Source: Rhodamnia argentea
Taxonomy: Eukaryota > Streptophyta > Magnoliopsida > Myrtales > Myrtaceae
Direction: 5' to 3'
DNA: 64,000 bases
Assembly: GCF_020921035.1 (NCBI RefSeq)
Contig: NC_063157.1
Span: 23,453,015 to 23,517,014 of the forward strand
Positions 1 through 13,529 of the stretch are shown here, in pieces (position 1 is the first letter of the stretch; the number at the start of each line of letters is the position of its first letter). A model generated the notes under the pieces. The model searched no databases, was not told where the DNA came from, and saw only the letters and a program-made list of their open reading frames with translations. Made by a program: the position numbers and the translations under genes.

Positions 1-1262
1 TCCCCCGCCCAACCCACAACATCGGATATGAGGTCACAAGATTCATTCGAGGTCTAAAGCGTTGGACTGCGTCGGCGTGAGACGGAGTGGGATAATTACT
101 AAGCAATCGAACGAAGATGGAGCCCGCGGGTTGGTTTGTCGGAGATGATAAGGAATGCCATGGATTGGCATTGTTGCTCGATGTGTTGGCACTATTGCTA
201 GATGTGCTGTAGCTCTTTTTCTCACCCATGGACCGCTCTTTCCGAGATTTCACTTGCAGCAAAACTGCCTTCTCCTCCCACTCTTCGTCCTTTTTCTTTT
301 CATTATTTTATAATCTTTATTTTATTTGACACATTCCATTTTCTATGTGAGATTTTTTTATTAGGACTATATGAGGAGAAATCCAAAATTCAAATCACCT
401 CGAATGTTGAATAGCATATATATTATCCCATCCGGAGTTATATTTTATCCACACGACATAACGTTTGTCCTCCCAAGCACGGGTTGATCATCACCGCAAA
501 GGCTAATTAAATATATAGATTGACCAATACGTATTATCTATATTTGTTTACAAATTCTTTATTATCGAATCTACCCCTATTTCATTAATAAGCGACCACA
601 TATCTCCTGTTCTTGACAAAAGACGTAACGAGAACTTATGATTTTCCTCCTAGCTTGAGGCGATCATCGCCGCAAAGCGGATTTCATATATAGAATGATA
701 TGGGATTAGATATAAATGATCTATATTCATCTACAAATTTCTCATTACCCAATTTATCCCTAATTTATCTAATAAGCGACCACGTATCTCCTGTTCTTGG
801 CAAGCGATGCAATGTGCACTTACAATTCTCCCAACATTCCCCCTTTGAATATGGTAACACAATCTCTTACATTTATGCGAAATCCATCTTTAATTGCAGC
901 AATTATTAGATTTTTTCAGGGGAATTTTAGGAATAAAAAAATATCTGGCGTTCTGCTTAATAAACCAACCATCCAGGGTTTTATCTATAATCTCCATTAC
1001 TGTACACTGGTAAACAGGGTTAGGAAAACTAATCCGTCGTTGTCGGAGAAAGAAGGTGAAATTTTCTTTTCTTTTTCCTTCTTCTTTTCCGTCTTTTTCC
1101 TTCCATTCCTCGCGCGTTTTGCAAGCTCCCTGTGTTCACTCAAGTCTCAACACCTTCACTTCACCATCCTCTCGACTCGAGAGGCGAGGGCGCGTCGCCG
1201 TCGTCTTCCTCTTCCTCTCGACGAGCCACCCACGCACATCCACACACGGTCACGGATTCGAA

Positions 1263-1433
1263 ATGCTCGCGGGCGAGTGCTTTCCTTCTCCGAGCTTCGT
1301 TGACAACGCTAGAGAAATGTCTCGCGCTGCTTCTGCTTGTAGAGCTTGCCGCGGTGCTAAGGATTCGCGTCCATGGAAGACGGAGGCGTCGCAGAGACCG
1401 GGAGGCTGGGTTCGCAGGTCGTGCAACAGGTGA
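1263..1433 (+). promoter_or_regulatory. overlapping upstream ORF of AHL copy 1
   Basis: An upstream ATG at 1263 opens a 56-codon frame ending at 1433. It overlaps the AHL start codon (1373) by 61 bases in a different frame. The same frame is open at the same place in all four copies. It could lower translation of the main ORF, or transcription may start downstream of it. No function is known to me. Confidence 0.5.
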
Positions 1434-3942
1434 GTGCGGGACTCGGCACGGAAGGAAATGGCGATGCCGATGGAGGGAAATCGCGATCCGAAGCGGGTGT
1501 GGGGGAATCGGGTGTCAATGTCGCCGCGTTCAAGAAGAAGAGAGGGAGGCCGAAGAAGTACGAAGTCCAGGGCGGAGTTATGTGGTCGTCGTCATCGTGT
1601 CGGAGATTCGCGCCGGAGGCCTCAGTGAAGCGCCGCAGAGGGAGGCCCCGAGGTTCCGCCAGTGGATCTCCCCATTTCGCTTCCATTGGTGAGTGATCGC
1701 CAACACTAGATTTAAAACGTCTTCCTTTCATGCAATTTATATACATAAATCTGTTCATTGCAACAATTTGAGCATGCTTCTCTTTCTCCCGATGTTTAAA
1801 CCTATTCTGTGAAGGTGGACGTCCAACGGGGGCACTTGAAGGAAGCTTTAGCCCTGAGACGGTGACCCTTCATAGAGGGGAGGTGAGATATGAATTTTTC
1901 CTAGAGTGTTTTTTTCTGTCCCGGTACACATTGTAATGTGATGAATTCCATTCTAAAGGATCCATGCTGTCTTTAGGAAATTCTTGCCAAGTTGTCGTCT
2001 TTGATTGAACCGGACTCTCATTCGCTCCCGATTCTTTCGGCAACTGGTGCTGTCTCAAGTGTCGTCCTACGCCAACCTGGGCCTTCTGGTGGTATTATGA
2101 GTTACGAGGTATTGTGTCACCGCGATTCAAACTACTTTTTCAGTTTCTCATGCTGGATCATGTACCTATAAAACGAAGATCTACTTTCTGTATCTTAGTT
2201 AGTGGTTAAAAGTGGGCATCCGCAATATGATATGGATTTGTCATTTGAGTCCTGCGTATTTCTATAGTACTGAGGAAGGTAGAGCTTTCTTCTTCTCTTC
2301 CCTCTATTAATAATAACGCTATTCATCCTAAATGGGCATGCATAGTACAAAAGGGTTGCATGAAATTTCTGCCTAGGGCTATTTGCATTCGCGGGGAAAC
2401 GGCCAATCGTGTTGCAGTTTTCCTTCTATGAAACAGCAGTTCATTTTACTCTTAAACAACTTATGCGCCCCTTTATAGCAGTTAAACATAGCATTACCTT
2501 TCAACTGGTTGCTACCTGTGGACTTTCTTTGAACAAGAATCTACAATTTCAACCGCTTAAACAACTTATGTGCCCCTTTATAGCAGTTAATCATAGCATT
2601 ACCTTTCAACTGGTTGCTACCTGTGGACTTTCTTTGAACAAGAATCTACAATTTCAACCGTTTTTTTAGTTTTCTAGAGTGGAATGGCAAGTTTTGAACC
2701 TGTTCTTATCAATGAAAGGTGCAGATGAGGGAAAAACTCAGAATACACGTTTCTGCAGGCATCTTTGTATCGGTTTTTGTTCTCTATAGAAGGTTTTTTC
2801 TTTTCATGCTTAATGCTAGAACCACGACCAACCAAATCCTACTATAGTAAGGATCATACGTATTGGCTTCTTTGAATTATGTTCAGTTCAGGTCCTTAAA
2901 TAATAGAAAGAGCAACTGACTGCAAGGTTTAGTTTGGCTTATTTATGTTCTCCTTGTTGTGCAGGGGTATTTTGACATTTTGGCCCTGAATGGCTCATTT
3001 ACAATTCGGGAAGGTAGAATTTGTATGCACCCTGAACTTAGCTTGGTGAATGTCATGCTTGCTATGCCTGATGGGCGGGTTTTTGGCGGTGGAGTTGCTG
3101 GTCCATTGATAGCTGCTGGCCCAAGTCAAGTAACGTTTTTATATTTGTCATGTAAAGTGAAATTGCCAAACTATCCTCTTTCTCCTTTATACGTCGTTTA
3201 CACCTCATGACGCCTGGTCCTAAATGGTATCTTTCTCTAAGTTGCTCATTATAGCAAAAGCTATACTGCCACACTAGAGTGGATGTTGACTCTCTATTGT
3301 TCTATATCGACCGATATGAGTTGATTTATTTTTAGTGTTTTGTTTGATGAAAAACTGTTTCCGGGAAATTATTTCCGGACTTTCCAGTGTTTGGATGATG
3401 GAAAATTAATCGGAAAACAATAAGCTTAGATTGGGAGAAAACAAATTTCTGTTTTGCAAAGAAGGAAATCACTTTCCCTAAACCACACCAAACAAATGAA
3501 AATGAAGCCTTAGTACAAGTTTGTTGACACGATCATAATGTACAAGTACAATGGTTTTCATTTGGTGCTTACATGTTGTTCATATGTTTTTTCGATAAGA
3601 AAATTAAATTGCCGTTTCATCTATATTCAATATAAGTCTGACACACTGGTTTGTTTATTTCACTAGCTTGTAGTGGCCAACTTTAAGCATAATCCAATTC
3701 ATGAAGCGAGACTGCCTGAGCAAATTGCAAGAATGCCAGAAGTTGGTGACAATTCTGGCACTCCTAACTCTGTGCTACTGGAGCCAACTGACAAGGAAGC
3801 AAAGACTACTATCACTTCTGGAAACAATGACATGAACCCTGCTTCTCCGTGCATTGATGAGCATAATCCCTTGGAACCAGTGGAGCCAATGTTAGACCAG
3901 AACATGTCTACAGACAACAAAGCTAATGTCCCTGAGCTTTGA
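1373..3942 (+). CDS. AHL: AT-hook motif nuclear-localised protein (AHL), copy 1
   Basis: This AHL-family protein is expected to bind the minor groove of AT-rich DNA and act as a nuclear scaffold or transcription regulator. The exons I infer are 1373-1688, 1815-1882, 1977-2108, 2965-3129 and 3667-3942. They join in frame to 318 residues, a normal AHL length, and every intron is GT-AG. Exon 1 carries two AT-hooks, RGRPKKY at residues 57-63 and RGRPRG at 89-94. The PPC/DUF296 domain runs from about residue 107 to 235 and includes LRQPGPSGG, ILALNGSF and GRVFGGGVAGPLIAAGP. Two hooks plus introns fit the intron-containing AHL clade. The family's usual GRFEIL motif reads GYFDIL here. The tail (exon 5) is polar and matches nothing I recognise. 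This is the only copy with both AT-hooks canonical, so it is the best candidate for a fully functional member. Confidence 0.85.
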
Positions 3943-5559
3943 AAATGTTTTTCTCAAAGTGTGTGTGTGCATGTAATGTGCTGACGATAGCAAGTACAAG
4001 GTAAATACATGGTTACCGTTGTGATTATTATGTGCTAGGTCATATAGGAGCCTAGTGGGACTATAAGGAAGTTTGGTTCATTTGCCATAATGGCAAGTTG
4101 AGACTGGTGGATCGTTCATTCCCACATGGTGGATCGCCACAAATTGTTGCTGTCATTTAAAGTTTCTCCCGTTCCTGTTATGCATTAGATAATTTCCTCA
4201 TTGCCTTTAAAACTTTGCCGTTCTTGTCTTCTATTGGATATTTTCCTTTTTGTCTTTAAAAATTTACCATTATGATTCATATTAACCTTCTATTGGACAA
4301 TGAGTTGCAAAACAATAGTACGTGTTCTGCTTTTCACCTTTTACCTGATATTATCTTGCCTATGTCCATATGGTAGTTTCTTTTATCTGCTTATGGTCCA
4401 ATCTGATGGATTTGAATTAGCCTCGATAAAATTATTGATCTAGGAACTTTCTGCAATCACCCGGTTACTTTGTGATGTTGTCGTTATGCGAGACTTGAAG
4501 GCCACCAAAAGCCAGTGTCTTGACTCTTGACAGTAAACTTCGGATGGCAATTCCTTTTTATTTGGTATGGAGACATGGCCTCTTGTGATTCTCATGTGCA
4601 CTAATGCCGTGACATTTTGCTTAAAAAAGTGAAAACATTGGTGGGGTATGTGAATTGAAGTTTTGCATCCTTTGACTTTAAATTGAATCTGTTGATGTCC
4701 ATGTTTCTCTTTTTAGAAGGAATTCACCCTTTGCATCGTTAGTTGTACTTTTACCGGGGGAAAGTTATTAGCCTAGAATGGAGTGAGCTTATGGCTTTAT
4801 CTGGCTTCATACTTCATATGTAGTTTTTCTTGTTTTGATTCGGTTCCAGGACTTATAGATTTCAGCAGATAGATGGTTTATGTTCTTGGTTTTGACCGTT
4901 ATATGCCAATGATCTATGTACACTGTATGCTCATCATGGTAATGGTATGGTACTTTTTTTTTTATCTGGTCCTGCGTCTTTCTTTCTTTCCGTGCATACT
5001 CATTCCCATGACCTACAACAGTTAATGATATACTGAAATCAGTCGATCTGGAAAGATGGATGAGAGCTCTTTATCCATGGAGTGAGCCTAAATTAGGCGA
5101 TGCGTGCCATATTTTTGATTGCATTGTATTTCTTTGTCTAGCAGAGGGATTGGAACTTACTTATGTGCTATTTAGTGTAGCCCCAAACTGTTGGTAATAA
5201 TTCTAGGTTGAAATCATAGAGTCCAACCATATTTTTTGATGCGTGGCTTATGGTGTTTACCCTTTCTTTTTTTTCAAGTAATGGATCGACTATGGTGTTC
5301 ACCCTTAAGAAGTGTGAATGTCTGAATTATTTCAGACAATCATACCATCAGGAAGCAGAGCATAAGTGTCCAAGCAACTTTAGATGCGCCTTTTGGACTT
5401 GTCAGAATTCCTTCGTTTGGAATAAATTTGAGGTTCACCTAGTAGTTGTATGCATCCATCATGTCAAACAGAACCTGCACATACGAGAAAATATCGGTCG
5501 TGCTGCAAAAAGAGGCTTTTATGATCACTATGACAGGTGGTGAAGACAGATATAGAGAG

Positions 5560-6191
5560 TTTCTCTTCATACGGGCGACCTCCTGTCGCGACCCTCCCGA
5601 GTTGTTTGGATATGTTGAGGATTAATGAGTCGTCGTAGTCTAATTCGTGATGGATGATGGATTTCAAAACGGGCTTGACGCGGGTCCTCCCAGACCCATT
5701 CCAAATCGCGATGGGAGGTTATAGAATTTATCGATCATGTTCGATCTTAGTATGGTCGGGTGATATGTGTATAGTATGCATGCCAACAGAATTGCCACCA
5801 ATCATTTTTTAGAGGGTATGATTGGAAACTCTATCGAGCGGTCGGGAGAGTTCGTTCGATTATACGAAAACCAAATCAAAGAAATAGGTTCGGGGACTTA
5901 GTTACATCGAGATTGTCATTGACGCTCTTTCGGTACGTCAGAAGGTGAGGTAAGTTCTAACGATCTAGAGGGTGTCGTGTGGATGAGAATTTGCTAAACT
6001 ACCAATTACAATCAATAATGAAAGTGCGCAGATCAAGGAATCAAGAATGTGTGTATAAAACGCATCAAATCATCAATCAATTAGTCACATATCGTATCTA
6101 GTATAGCCCTAAAGGTTTAGAGAATGATTCATTTAAGTCTAGAGATGGTTCAGGGAAAATTTGGGACAAAGTGTCTAGAGGGTAAAATGGT
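5560..6191 (+). mobile_element. unclassified dispersed repeat, retroelement-like remnant
   Basis: This segment is absent from AHL units 2-4. It shares phrases such as 'ttcggggacttagttac' and 'ctatcgagcggtcggg' with segments at 51,540-51,960 and, inverted, at 61,690-61,905. The three copies are diverged and carry no intact ORF. The text looks like decayed retroelement sequence, but I see no LTRs, primer-binding site or polymerase motifs, so the class is open. Confidence 0.4.
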
Positions 6192-6832
6192 CATTTGAGA
6201 AGGCTCGGGAACCCAAAATCAACAAATTTGAGTTAACACGATTTGGCCATGTGTTGCGATCTGTGAGTTTTCAAATTTTTTTAAAAAATCATTTTTAAGA
6301 AATGAATTGATTTTCTATAATTTAAAATTTTGAAATTGATGTGGTGGTCGTGGATTAGCCACGTGGCACTTTTTGTGTCGTTAGATTAGAAAATGTTTTC
6401 TAGAAAATGGCAAAAATTCGATCGGATGGTTCTCAGGTTGACAAGTGGCACACTCTGGGGCGCTCAATCATAAATCGGTGGGAATAAAAAAAATTAAAAA
6501 ATCTAATTTTTTCGAAAATTCAAATAAAAATGCCAAAATTACGTCGTTTAGTGCCTACTCGGGACCCATATGGTCTGGGTCGGGCACCCGAGAGGCGTGG
6601 GCGGGGTCAATTCGACTTGGTCCGTACGACTTTTTTTTAATGAAAAATTTCAAAAAAAAAATAAAAAAATAAAAAAATCATAATTTTTTTTAAAAATTCA
6701 TAAAAAAAATTCCGAAAAAAAATCAGAAAAAATTTAAGAAAAATTCGTAAAAATCACAAAAATGGAAAATGTCCACTTTCAACCGGTCCAACCCAAATTT
6801 GTTGATTTTGAGTTCCCAAGCCTTCTCAAATG
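6192..6832. mobile_element. foldback element with 43-bp terminal inverted repeats
   Basis: The arm at 6192-6234 is the reverse complement of 6790-6832, with 40 of 43 positions matching by eye. The interior is AT-rich with runs of A and contains no ORF. Homology to the other AHL units resumes just after the right arm. This fits a MITE-like foldback inside the private insertion of unit 1. I see no clear target-site duplication. Confidence 0.6.
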
Positions 6833-8428
6833 TACACGTGGCTAAAATAAGCCTTTACACTACGAGACACAAACATCTATCAGTGGAACGTATTGTTTGC
6901 ATAATGTTGGATTAAAAAGTAGTGAAGATTTTAAGCGCCTGCCTTACGTATCTAAGAAGGACGAACCACGTTAAAGCCATATTTGCCGAAACAAGTCAAG
7001 CTCTTGCGACCATATAGCCAGAAAAATGCATACTTTAGAGGACAAAATAAATTAAACAACCTTTAAAAGACTCAAAGAAGGATCTATACGTCGAGCGTGA
7101 GCCCCACCCTCAAGTGACCCTAGCTCTACCGTGCCTCGAGGCCGGCCACCTCGGATTTGAGGTGATGAGCCTCATTCGAAGCCTCTAGAGTGTGGGATCG
7201 CGTCGATCCCACGGTTTAGACGATTCTAGATAGAGAGGCGGTGTGAGAAACAGGGGAGATAACGGCGTGCGGCGCTACGACGTCGAACGATGATAAGTTC
7301 ACGAGTTGATTCAATCGGAAGAGATGATAAGAATGCTATGGGTTGGCATTGTTGCTCGATGTGTGGTGGGCATTGTTGCTCGATGTGCTCTCGCTCTTTT
7401 TCTCCTCAATTGATCAATCTCTCTGACATTTCACTCAGAAGAAGCAAACACCACCTTCTCCTCCCTCTCTTCCTCCTTTTTATTTTATTTTCATTTTTTT
7501 ATTAGGGATTTTTTTTTTATCATGATTCTATATGGAGAAATCCGAAATTCAAGTCACCCCAAATACGATAAGATATATATTATTCTAGAGTTATATTTTA
7601 TCCACTAGACTTAACGTTTGTCTTGCCTAGCTTTAGTTGATCATCGCCGCAAAGGCCAATTTCTCATATAGGTTTGTCACATTTATATCGGGTTAGATAC
7701 ATATGATCTATATTCATATGCAAATTCTTTACTACCGTATTTGTCCCTAATTCATATAATAAGCGACCGCATATCTCCTGTTCTTTACAATAAACACCAC
7801 GGAGAACTTATGATTTTTATAGCTTGGGTTGATCATTGCCACAAAGGTGAAATTCATAGATAGATTGTTCGTGTATATATAGGATTAGGCAGGTATGATC
7901 TATATTCATTTACAAATTCCTCATTACTGAATCTGTCGCTAATTCATCTAATAAGCGATCACATATTTCATGTTCTTGGCAAGAGAGGCGGCAGGAACTT
8001 ATGATTTTGCCATTATTCACTTATTGAATATGGGAACAAATCTATCACAATTATGAGAAATCCAACTCCAATGGCATTTCCAGGGGCATTTTTGGAATCC
8101 AAATATAAATGGACTTCTGCTTATTAAGCCAACCATCCAGGGCTTTATCTCTAATCTCCATTGCTGTATACTGGTAAACAGGATTAGGACAAACTAATCC
8201 GTCGTTGTCAGCGGAAAGGAAGCAGGTGGAATTTTCTTTTCTTTTTCCTTTTTCTTTTCCATCTTTTTCTTCCGTTCCTCGCGCGTTTTGCAAGCTCACT
8301 GTTCACTCAACGCCTTCACTTCACCATCCTCTCGACTCGAGAGGCGAGGGCGCGTCGCCGTCGCCGTCCCCGTCGTCTTCCTCTCGACGAGCCACCCACA
8401 CACATCCGCACACGGTCACGGACTCGAA

Positions 8429-8599
8429 ATGCTCGCGCGCGAGCGCTTTCCTTCTCCGAGCTTCGTTGACAACGCTGGAGAAATGTCTCGCGCTGCTTCT
8501 GCTTGTAGAGCTCGCCGCGGTGCGAAGGATTCGTGTCAATGGAAGACGGAAGAGTCGCTGAGACCGGGAGGCTGGGCTCGCAGATCGCGCAAAAGGTGA
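8429..8599 (+). promoter_or_regulatory. overlapping upstream ORF of AHL copy 2
   Basis: The upstream ATG at 8429 and a frame of the same length as in copy 1 (56 codons plus stop) are kept. It overlaps the main ATG at 8539. Most residues match copy 1, including the SRAASACRA segment. Confidence 0.5.
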
Positions 8600-10988
8600 T
8601 TGCGGGATTCGAAGCGGGTGTTGAATCGAGTGCCAATGTCGCCGCGGTCAAAAAGAACAGTGGGAGGCCGAAGAAGTACGCAGTGAGGCGCGGCAGAGGG
8701 AGGCCCCGAGGTTCCTCCAGTGAATCTCCGCATTTCGCTTCCATTGGTGAGTGATCGCCAACCCGAGATTTACTACGTCTTCCTTTCATGCAATTTATAT
8801 ACATAAATCTGTTCATTGTAACAATTTAAACATGCTTCTCTTTCTCCTGACGTTTAACCCTAGTCTGTGAAGGTGGACGTCCAACGGGGGGACATGAAGG
8901 AAGCTTTGGCCCTGAGACGGTGACCCTTCGTAGAGGGGAGGTGAGATATGGATGTTTCCTAGAGAGTTCTCTTTTTTTCCCGGTACGCATTGTAATGTGA
9001 TGAATTCCATTCTGAGAGATTCATGTTGTCTTTAGGAAATTCTTGCCAAGTTATCATCTTTGATTGGACCAGACTCTCATTCGCTCTCCATACTATCGGC
9101 AACTGGTGCTGTCTCCAGTGTCGTCCTACGCCAACCTGGGCCTTCTGGTGGTATTTTGAGTTATGAGGTATTGTGTCACTGCGATTGACACTATTTCCTC
9201 AGTTTCTCATGCTGGATCATGTACCTATAATCACGAAGATGTACATTCTGTGTCTTTGTTAGTGGTTAAAAGGGGGCATCCACCACATGATATGGATTTG
9301 TCATTTGAGTCCTGTGTATTTCTATAGTACTGAGGAAGGCAGAGATTTCATCTGCTCTTCCCTCTTTTAATCACCAAATAACTGCCGCTATTTATCCTAA
9401 ATGGGCATGCATAGTGCAAAAGGGTTGCATGAACTTCCTGCCGAAGGCTATTTGCATGCATTCTTGGGGAAACGGCCAACCGTCTTGCAGTTTTCCTTCT
9501 ATGAAACAACAGTTGATTTGCTCTTCAAACAATTTCTGCCCCCCTTTATAGCAGTTAATCATACCATTGCCTTTCAACTGGTTGCTCACTGTGGACTTTC
9601 TTTGAACAAGAATCTACAATTCAACCGTTTTTGAGTTTTCTAGAGTGGAATGGCAAGTTCTGAACGTTTTCTTATCAAAGAAAGGTGCAGATGAGGGAAA
9701 AACTCAGAATAAATGTTACCACAGGCATGTTTGTATCGGTTTTGGTTCTCTATAGAAGTTCTTTCCTTTTCATGCTTAATGCTGAACAATGACCAACCAA
9801 ATCCTACTACGGCATGGATTGTACGTATTCTTTGAATTAAGTTCGGTTCAGGTCCTTAAATGATACAAAGAGCAACTGACTGCCAGGTTTAGGTTGGCTT
9901 ATTTATGTTCTCCTTGTTGTGCAGGGGTATTTTCAAATTTTGGCCCTGAATGGCTCATTTACAATTCGGGAAGGTAGAATTTGCACGCACCCTGAACTTA
10001 GCTTGGTGAATGTCATGCTTGCTATGCCTGACGGGAGGGTTTTTGGCGGTGGAGTTGCTGGTCCATTGATAGCTGCGGGCCCGACTCAAGTAACGTTTTC
10101 ATATTTGCCGTGTAAAGTGAAATTGCCAAACTATCCTCTTTCTCCTTTATATGTCGGTTACACCCTATGACCCCTGGTCCTAAATGGTATCTTTCTCTAA
10201 GTTGCTCATTATAGCAAAAGCTACATCGCCACACTAGAGTGGATGCTAACTCTCTATTGTTCTTTATCGACCAATATGAGTTGATTTATTCTTAGGGTTT
10301 TTTTTTTATTTTTTATGAAAAGCTGTTTCTGGGAAATTATTTCCCGACTTTCCGGTGCTTGGATGACGGAAAACTAATTGATCTACGGGAAACGGTTACC
10401 ATGGACTGAAAACAATAAGTTTAGATCGAGGTGGGGGGGAACAACTTTTTGTTTTGCAAAGAAGAAAATCACTTTCCCTTAGCCACCAAACAAATGAAAA
10501 CTTGAAAATGATTTTGATGGAAATATCTTTCTATAGCATGAAATTTTCAGTGACACAAATGAAGCCTTAGCATAAGTTCGTTTGACACGATCATAATGTC
10601 CGAGTACAATGGGATTCAGTTACTGCTTACATATTGTTCAAACGTTTTTTTGATAAGAAAATTAAATTTCTGTGTCATGAATATTCCATATGAGTCTGAC
10701 ACACTTGTTTGTTTATTTCACTAGCTTGTAGCGGGCAACTTTAAGCATAATCCAATTCATGAAGTGAGACAGCCTGAGCATATTGCAAGAGTGCCAGAAG
10801 TTGGTGACCATTCTGGCATTCCTAACTCTGTGCTACTGGAGCCAACTGACAAGGAAGCAAAGACTACTATCACTACTGGAAGCAATGATGTGAACCCTGC
10901 TTCTCCGCACATTGATGAGCATAATCCCTTGGAACCGGTGGAGCCAGGGTTAGACCGGAACATTTATGCAGACACCAAAGCTAACTAA
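8539..10988 (+). CDS. AHL: AT-hook motif nuclear-localised protein (AHL), copy 2
   Basis: The exons inferred from splice sites and homology to copy 1 are 8539-8746, 8873-8940, 9036-9167, 9925-10089 and 10725-10988, giving 278 residues. Exon 1 is shorter than in copy 1: it lacks the spacer before the first AT-hook and the linker between hooks. The first hook reads SGRPKKY (residues 41-47), so the leading arginine is lost. The second hook, RGRPRG (53-58), is intact. The PPC domain is complete, with GYFQILALNGSF replacing GYFDIL. A four-base duplication near the end creates a TAA and removes the last residues found in copy 1. The gene is still open throughout and may be functional. Confidence 0.78.
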
Positions 10989-11449
10989 TGTCCCTGAGCT
11001 GTGAAAATATTTTTCTCTCAGTGTGTGTGTGCATGTAATGTGCTGAAGATAGCAAGTACAAGGTAAATAGATTGTTTCTGTTATGACTGTTATGTGCTAG
11101 GTCTTAGAGGAACCTAGTGGGACTATAAGGAAGTTTGATTCATTTGCCATAATGGCAAGTTGAAACTGGCGGTGCATCCCTTCCCACATGGGGGATCACC
11201 ATAAAATGTTGTTGTCATTTAAAGTTTCTCCCGTTCTTGTTATCTTTTAGATACTTTCGTTATTGTCTTTAAAACTTTGCCGTTCGTGTTATCTATTGGA
11301 TACTTTCCTTATTGTCTTTAAAACTTTGCCGTTATGAATCATATTTGGACTATGAGTTACAGAATGATCGCATGTATTCTGCTTTTCACCTATTACCGAT
11401 ATCATCTTGCCTATGTCCACATGGTAGTTTCTTTTATCTGCTTGTGGTC

Positions 11450-11930
11450 CAATTGTGCATGGCGTGCTATTGTTCTTTAATTGGAACTTTGAGCATTTAC
11501 TATTTTCTCTTGGGGTGCTCCCAGGGGAGGCAAGTAGAGTGAGCTATTATTATCTCTCGGTCTATTGTGTGGTGATTTTTGGTAAACGAACTTGGGGATT
11601 TTTTACCAAAAGAAAAAAAAGGTGGAGAAATCGCAGGAGTAATAGAGGTCTTGCCGATAGTCGATGCTGACCTGAGGAAAATAGCTGGTTGGGTCACGCA
11701 AAAGGCCAAGGGTATTTGTAACAGCAGATCGGTAAATCCCTTCAGTCCTCTCTCAGGACATGATCAGTGAAAATCCTGTGTCTGCAGTGTGTTTTTCGTC
11801 ATCATTCTTGTAAAGCGTATGCTTGTTTTGCGTTTGATCGTGCGTGCCAAGCTCTACATAGATAGGATCTCAAGATTGACACACCTTTTAACCCAAATCG
11901 AAATAAGGCCGTGACACAGCCTCCTGTGAT
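11450..11930 (+). other. unit-2-specific replaced segment
   Basis: Between 'gtggtccaat' and the resumption of homology near 11,940, unit 2 differs completely from units 1 and 3. The segment includes a 63-codon open frame (11579-11770) that I do not recognise. It has no visible terminal repeats, so it could be an insertion with deletion or a small captured fragment. Confidence 0.4.
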
Positions 11931-13529
11931 TCTCCGGACATACTTCAGAGGTACTTTTTCATGTTTTGGTTTGGTCCCAGGACTAATAGGTTTCAGCAGA
12001 TAGGATGTTGTTGGTTTTGACCCTCATATGCCAATTATCTATGTACATTGTGTGCTTGTCATGGTAATGGTATGGTACTTTTGTTGTGTGGTCCTGCTCT
12101 GTCTTTCTTTATATGCATACTCATTCCCATGACCTACAACAGTTAATGTGATACTGAAACATGTTGATCTGGAAAGATGGATGTGAGCTCTTTATCCATG
12201 GCAGCGAGACTTAATTAGCTGATGCATGCCACTGTTTCGATTGCATTGTACTTCTGTGTCTAGCAGAGGGATTGGAGCCTAATTGTGTGCTATTTAGTGT
12301 AGCCCCAAACTGTTGGTGAAAATTCGAGGTTGAAATCAGAGAGTCCAACCATACTTTTTTGCTGCATGGCTTATGGTGTTTTCCCTTAAGTCGTGTGAAT
12401 TGTTTGCCACTTCAATTATTTCCGACTTCGACCAAAAAAAGAAAAAATTATTTCAGACAATTATGCCATCATGGAGCTGAGCACAAGTGTTGATGCAACT
12501 TTAGATGTGCCTTTTGGACTAACCCTTGTTAGAATTGCTTCGTTTGGAATAATATTGAGGTTCACCTGGTAGTTGTTGTATGCATCCACTGCCAAATACT
12601 GTTGAAGTGAGATTTACATGGTTAAAAAAGCGCCTGCCCATATGAGAAAATACCAATTGTGCAGGGAAAAAGAGTTTCTATGCTTGTTACGACCGGTGGT
12701 AAAGATTAGAGAATTTCTCTATAACAAGTGATCTCTCGGGTACCAGTTCTCTCCCGATTGACTATAAGGAAGAATGAACAGTCTTTTTTAGTTTGGAAGA
12801 GAAGTAGTTTGAAACACTTCTCTGGAATCATATCAAAGCTTCTCTCTTAATTTCAAGTCACCCATTCGACCAAAAACAAAAAATTTCACGTCACCCTCAG
12901 AACCTACGCAAGTCACTTTAATGATATTCTATATTGCTATCCTTTTTTTTACTATCAACAATAGTCCTCTTCATATTCAACTCAATCCTCTTTATTTAGC
13001 ACCAAATCTGGCTTAACTATCACAACTTTCTTGTGATTAATAAGTGAAGATTTCCTTGCACGATGCTGCTTCTACGTGAAGATTATAAAATTTGCGTATA
13101 AGTCTTTTATACTTTGCAAATCGATATTAGATGATTTATAAAAAAAAAAAAAATGTGCATGTTGATGGAAGAAGGAGACGTTTTTACAAAGCGACGGGCT
13201 AAACAAGCCTTTACATGACGAGATACAAACATCTATTAGAGCATATTGTCTATATAATGTTCGATCAGGAGTGAATGTTTTAAGCATCTGCCTTACATGC
13301 GTAAGACGGATGAACCCCATTAAGGCCATATTTGCCGAAACAAGTCAAGATCTTATGTCTTTTTATAGGTTCAATAAAAATTAAGACATGGAAAACTTAA
13401 AGAGAATTTTCGATTCCTAATTATTCTGAATCTTTCTTCTTTACCCAATACTTCAAAGATTCAAATCAAGAAGTTAGAATTGGTCGAATGGTTTGAGCAT
13501 GATCAAGTTACTAGTTATATTTAAAAGAG

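Larger units (their letters stand above)
1..7145 (+). repeat. AHL tandem unit 1
   Basis: This is the first of four tandem units that share an AHL gene and its flanks. The left edge, with the 'cggatatgaggtcac' motif near 24-38, recurs near 7,150 and 21,970, so the window starts inside or at the edge of this unit. The region 420-960 upstream of the gene is AT-rich and repeats degenerately in the other units. The 3' part (3,943-5,550) aligns with units 3 and 4 and has no coding potential that I can see. The distal part from about 5,560 to 6,850 is private to this unit. The unit-end motif 'ttgccgaaacaagtcaag' is near 6,985. Confidence 0.8.
7146..13345 (+). repeat. AHL tandem unit 2
   Basis: This is the second AHL unit. 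The upstream region 7,146-8,160 aligns with the equivalents before copies 1, 3 and 4 and holds no gene. It includes repeated phrases such as 'gttgatcatcgccgcaaag'. The 3' flank 10,989-13,345 aligns with the others, apart from a private segment at about 11,450-11,930. The unit-end motif is near 13,330. Confidence 0.8.
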
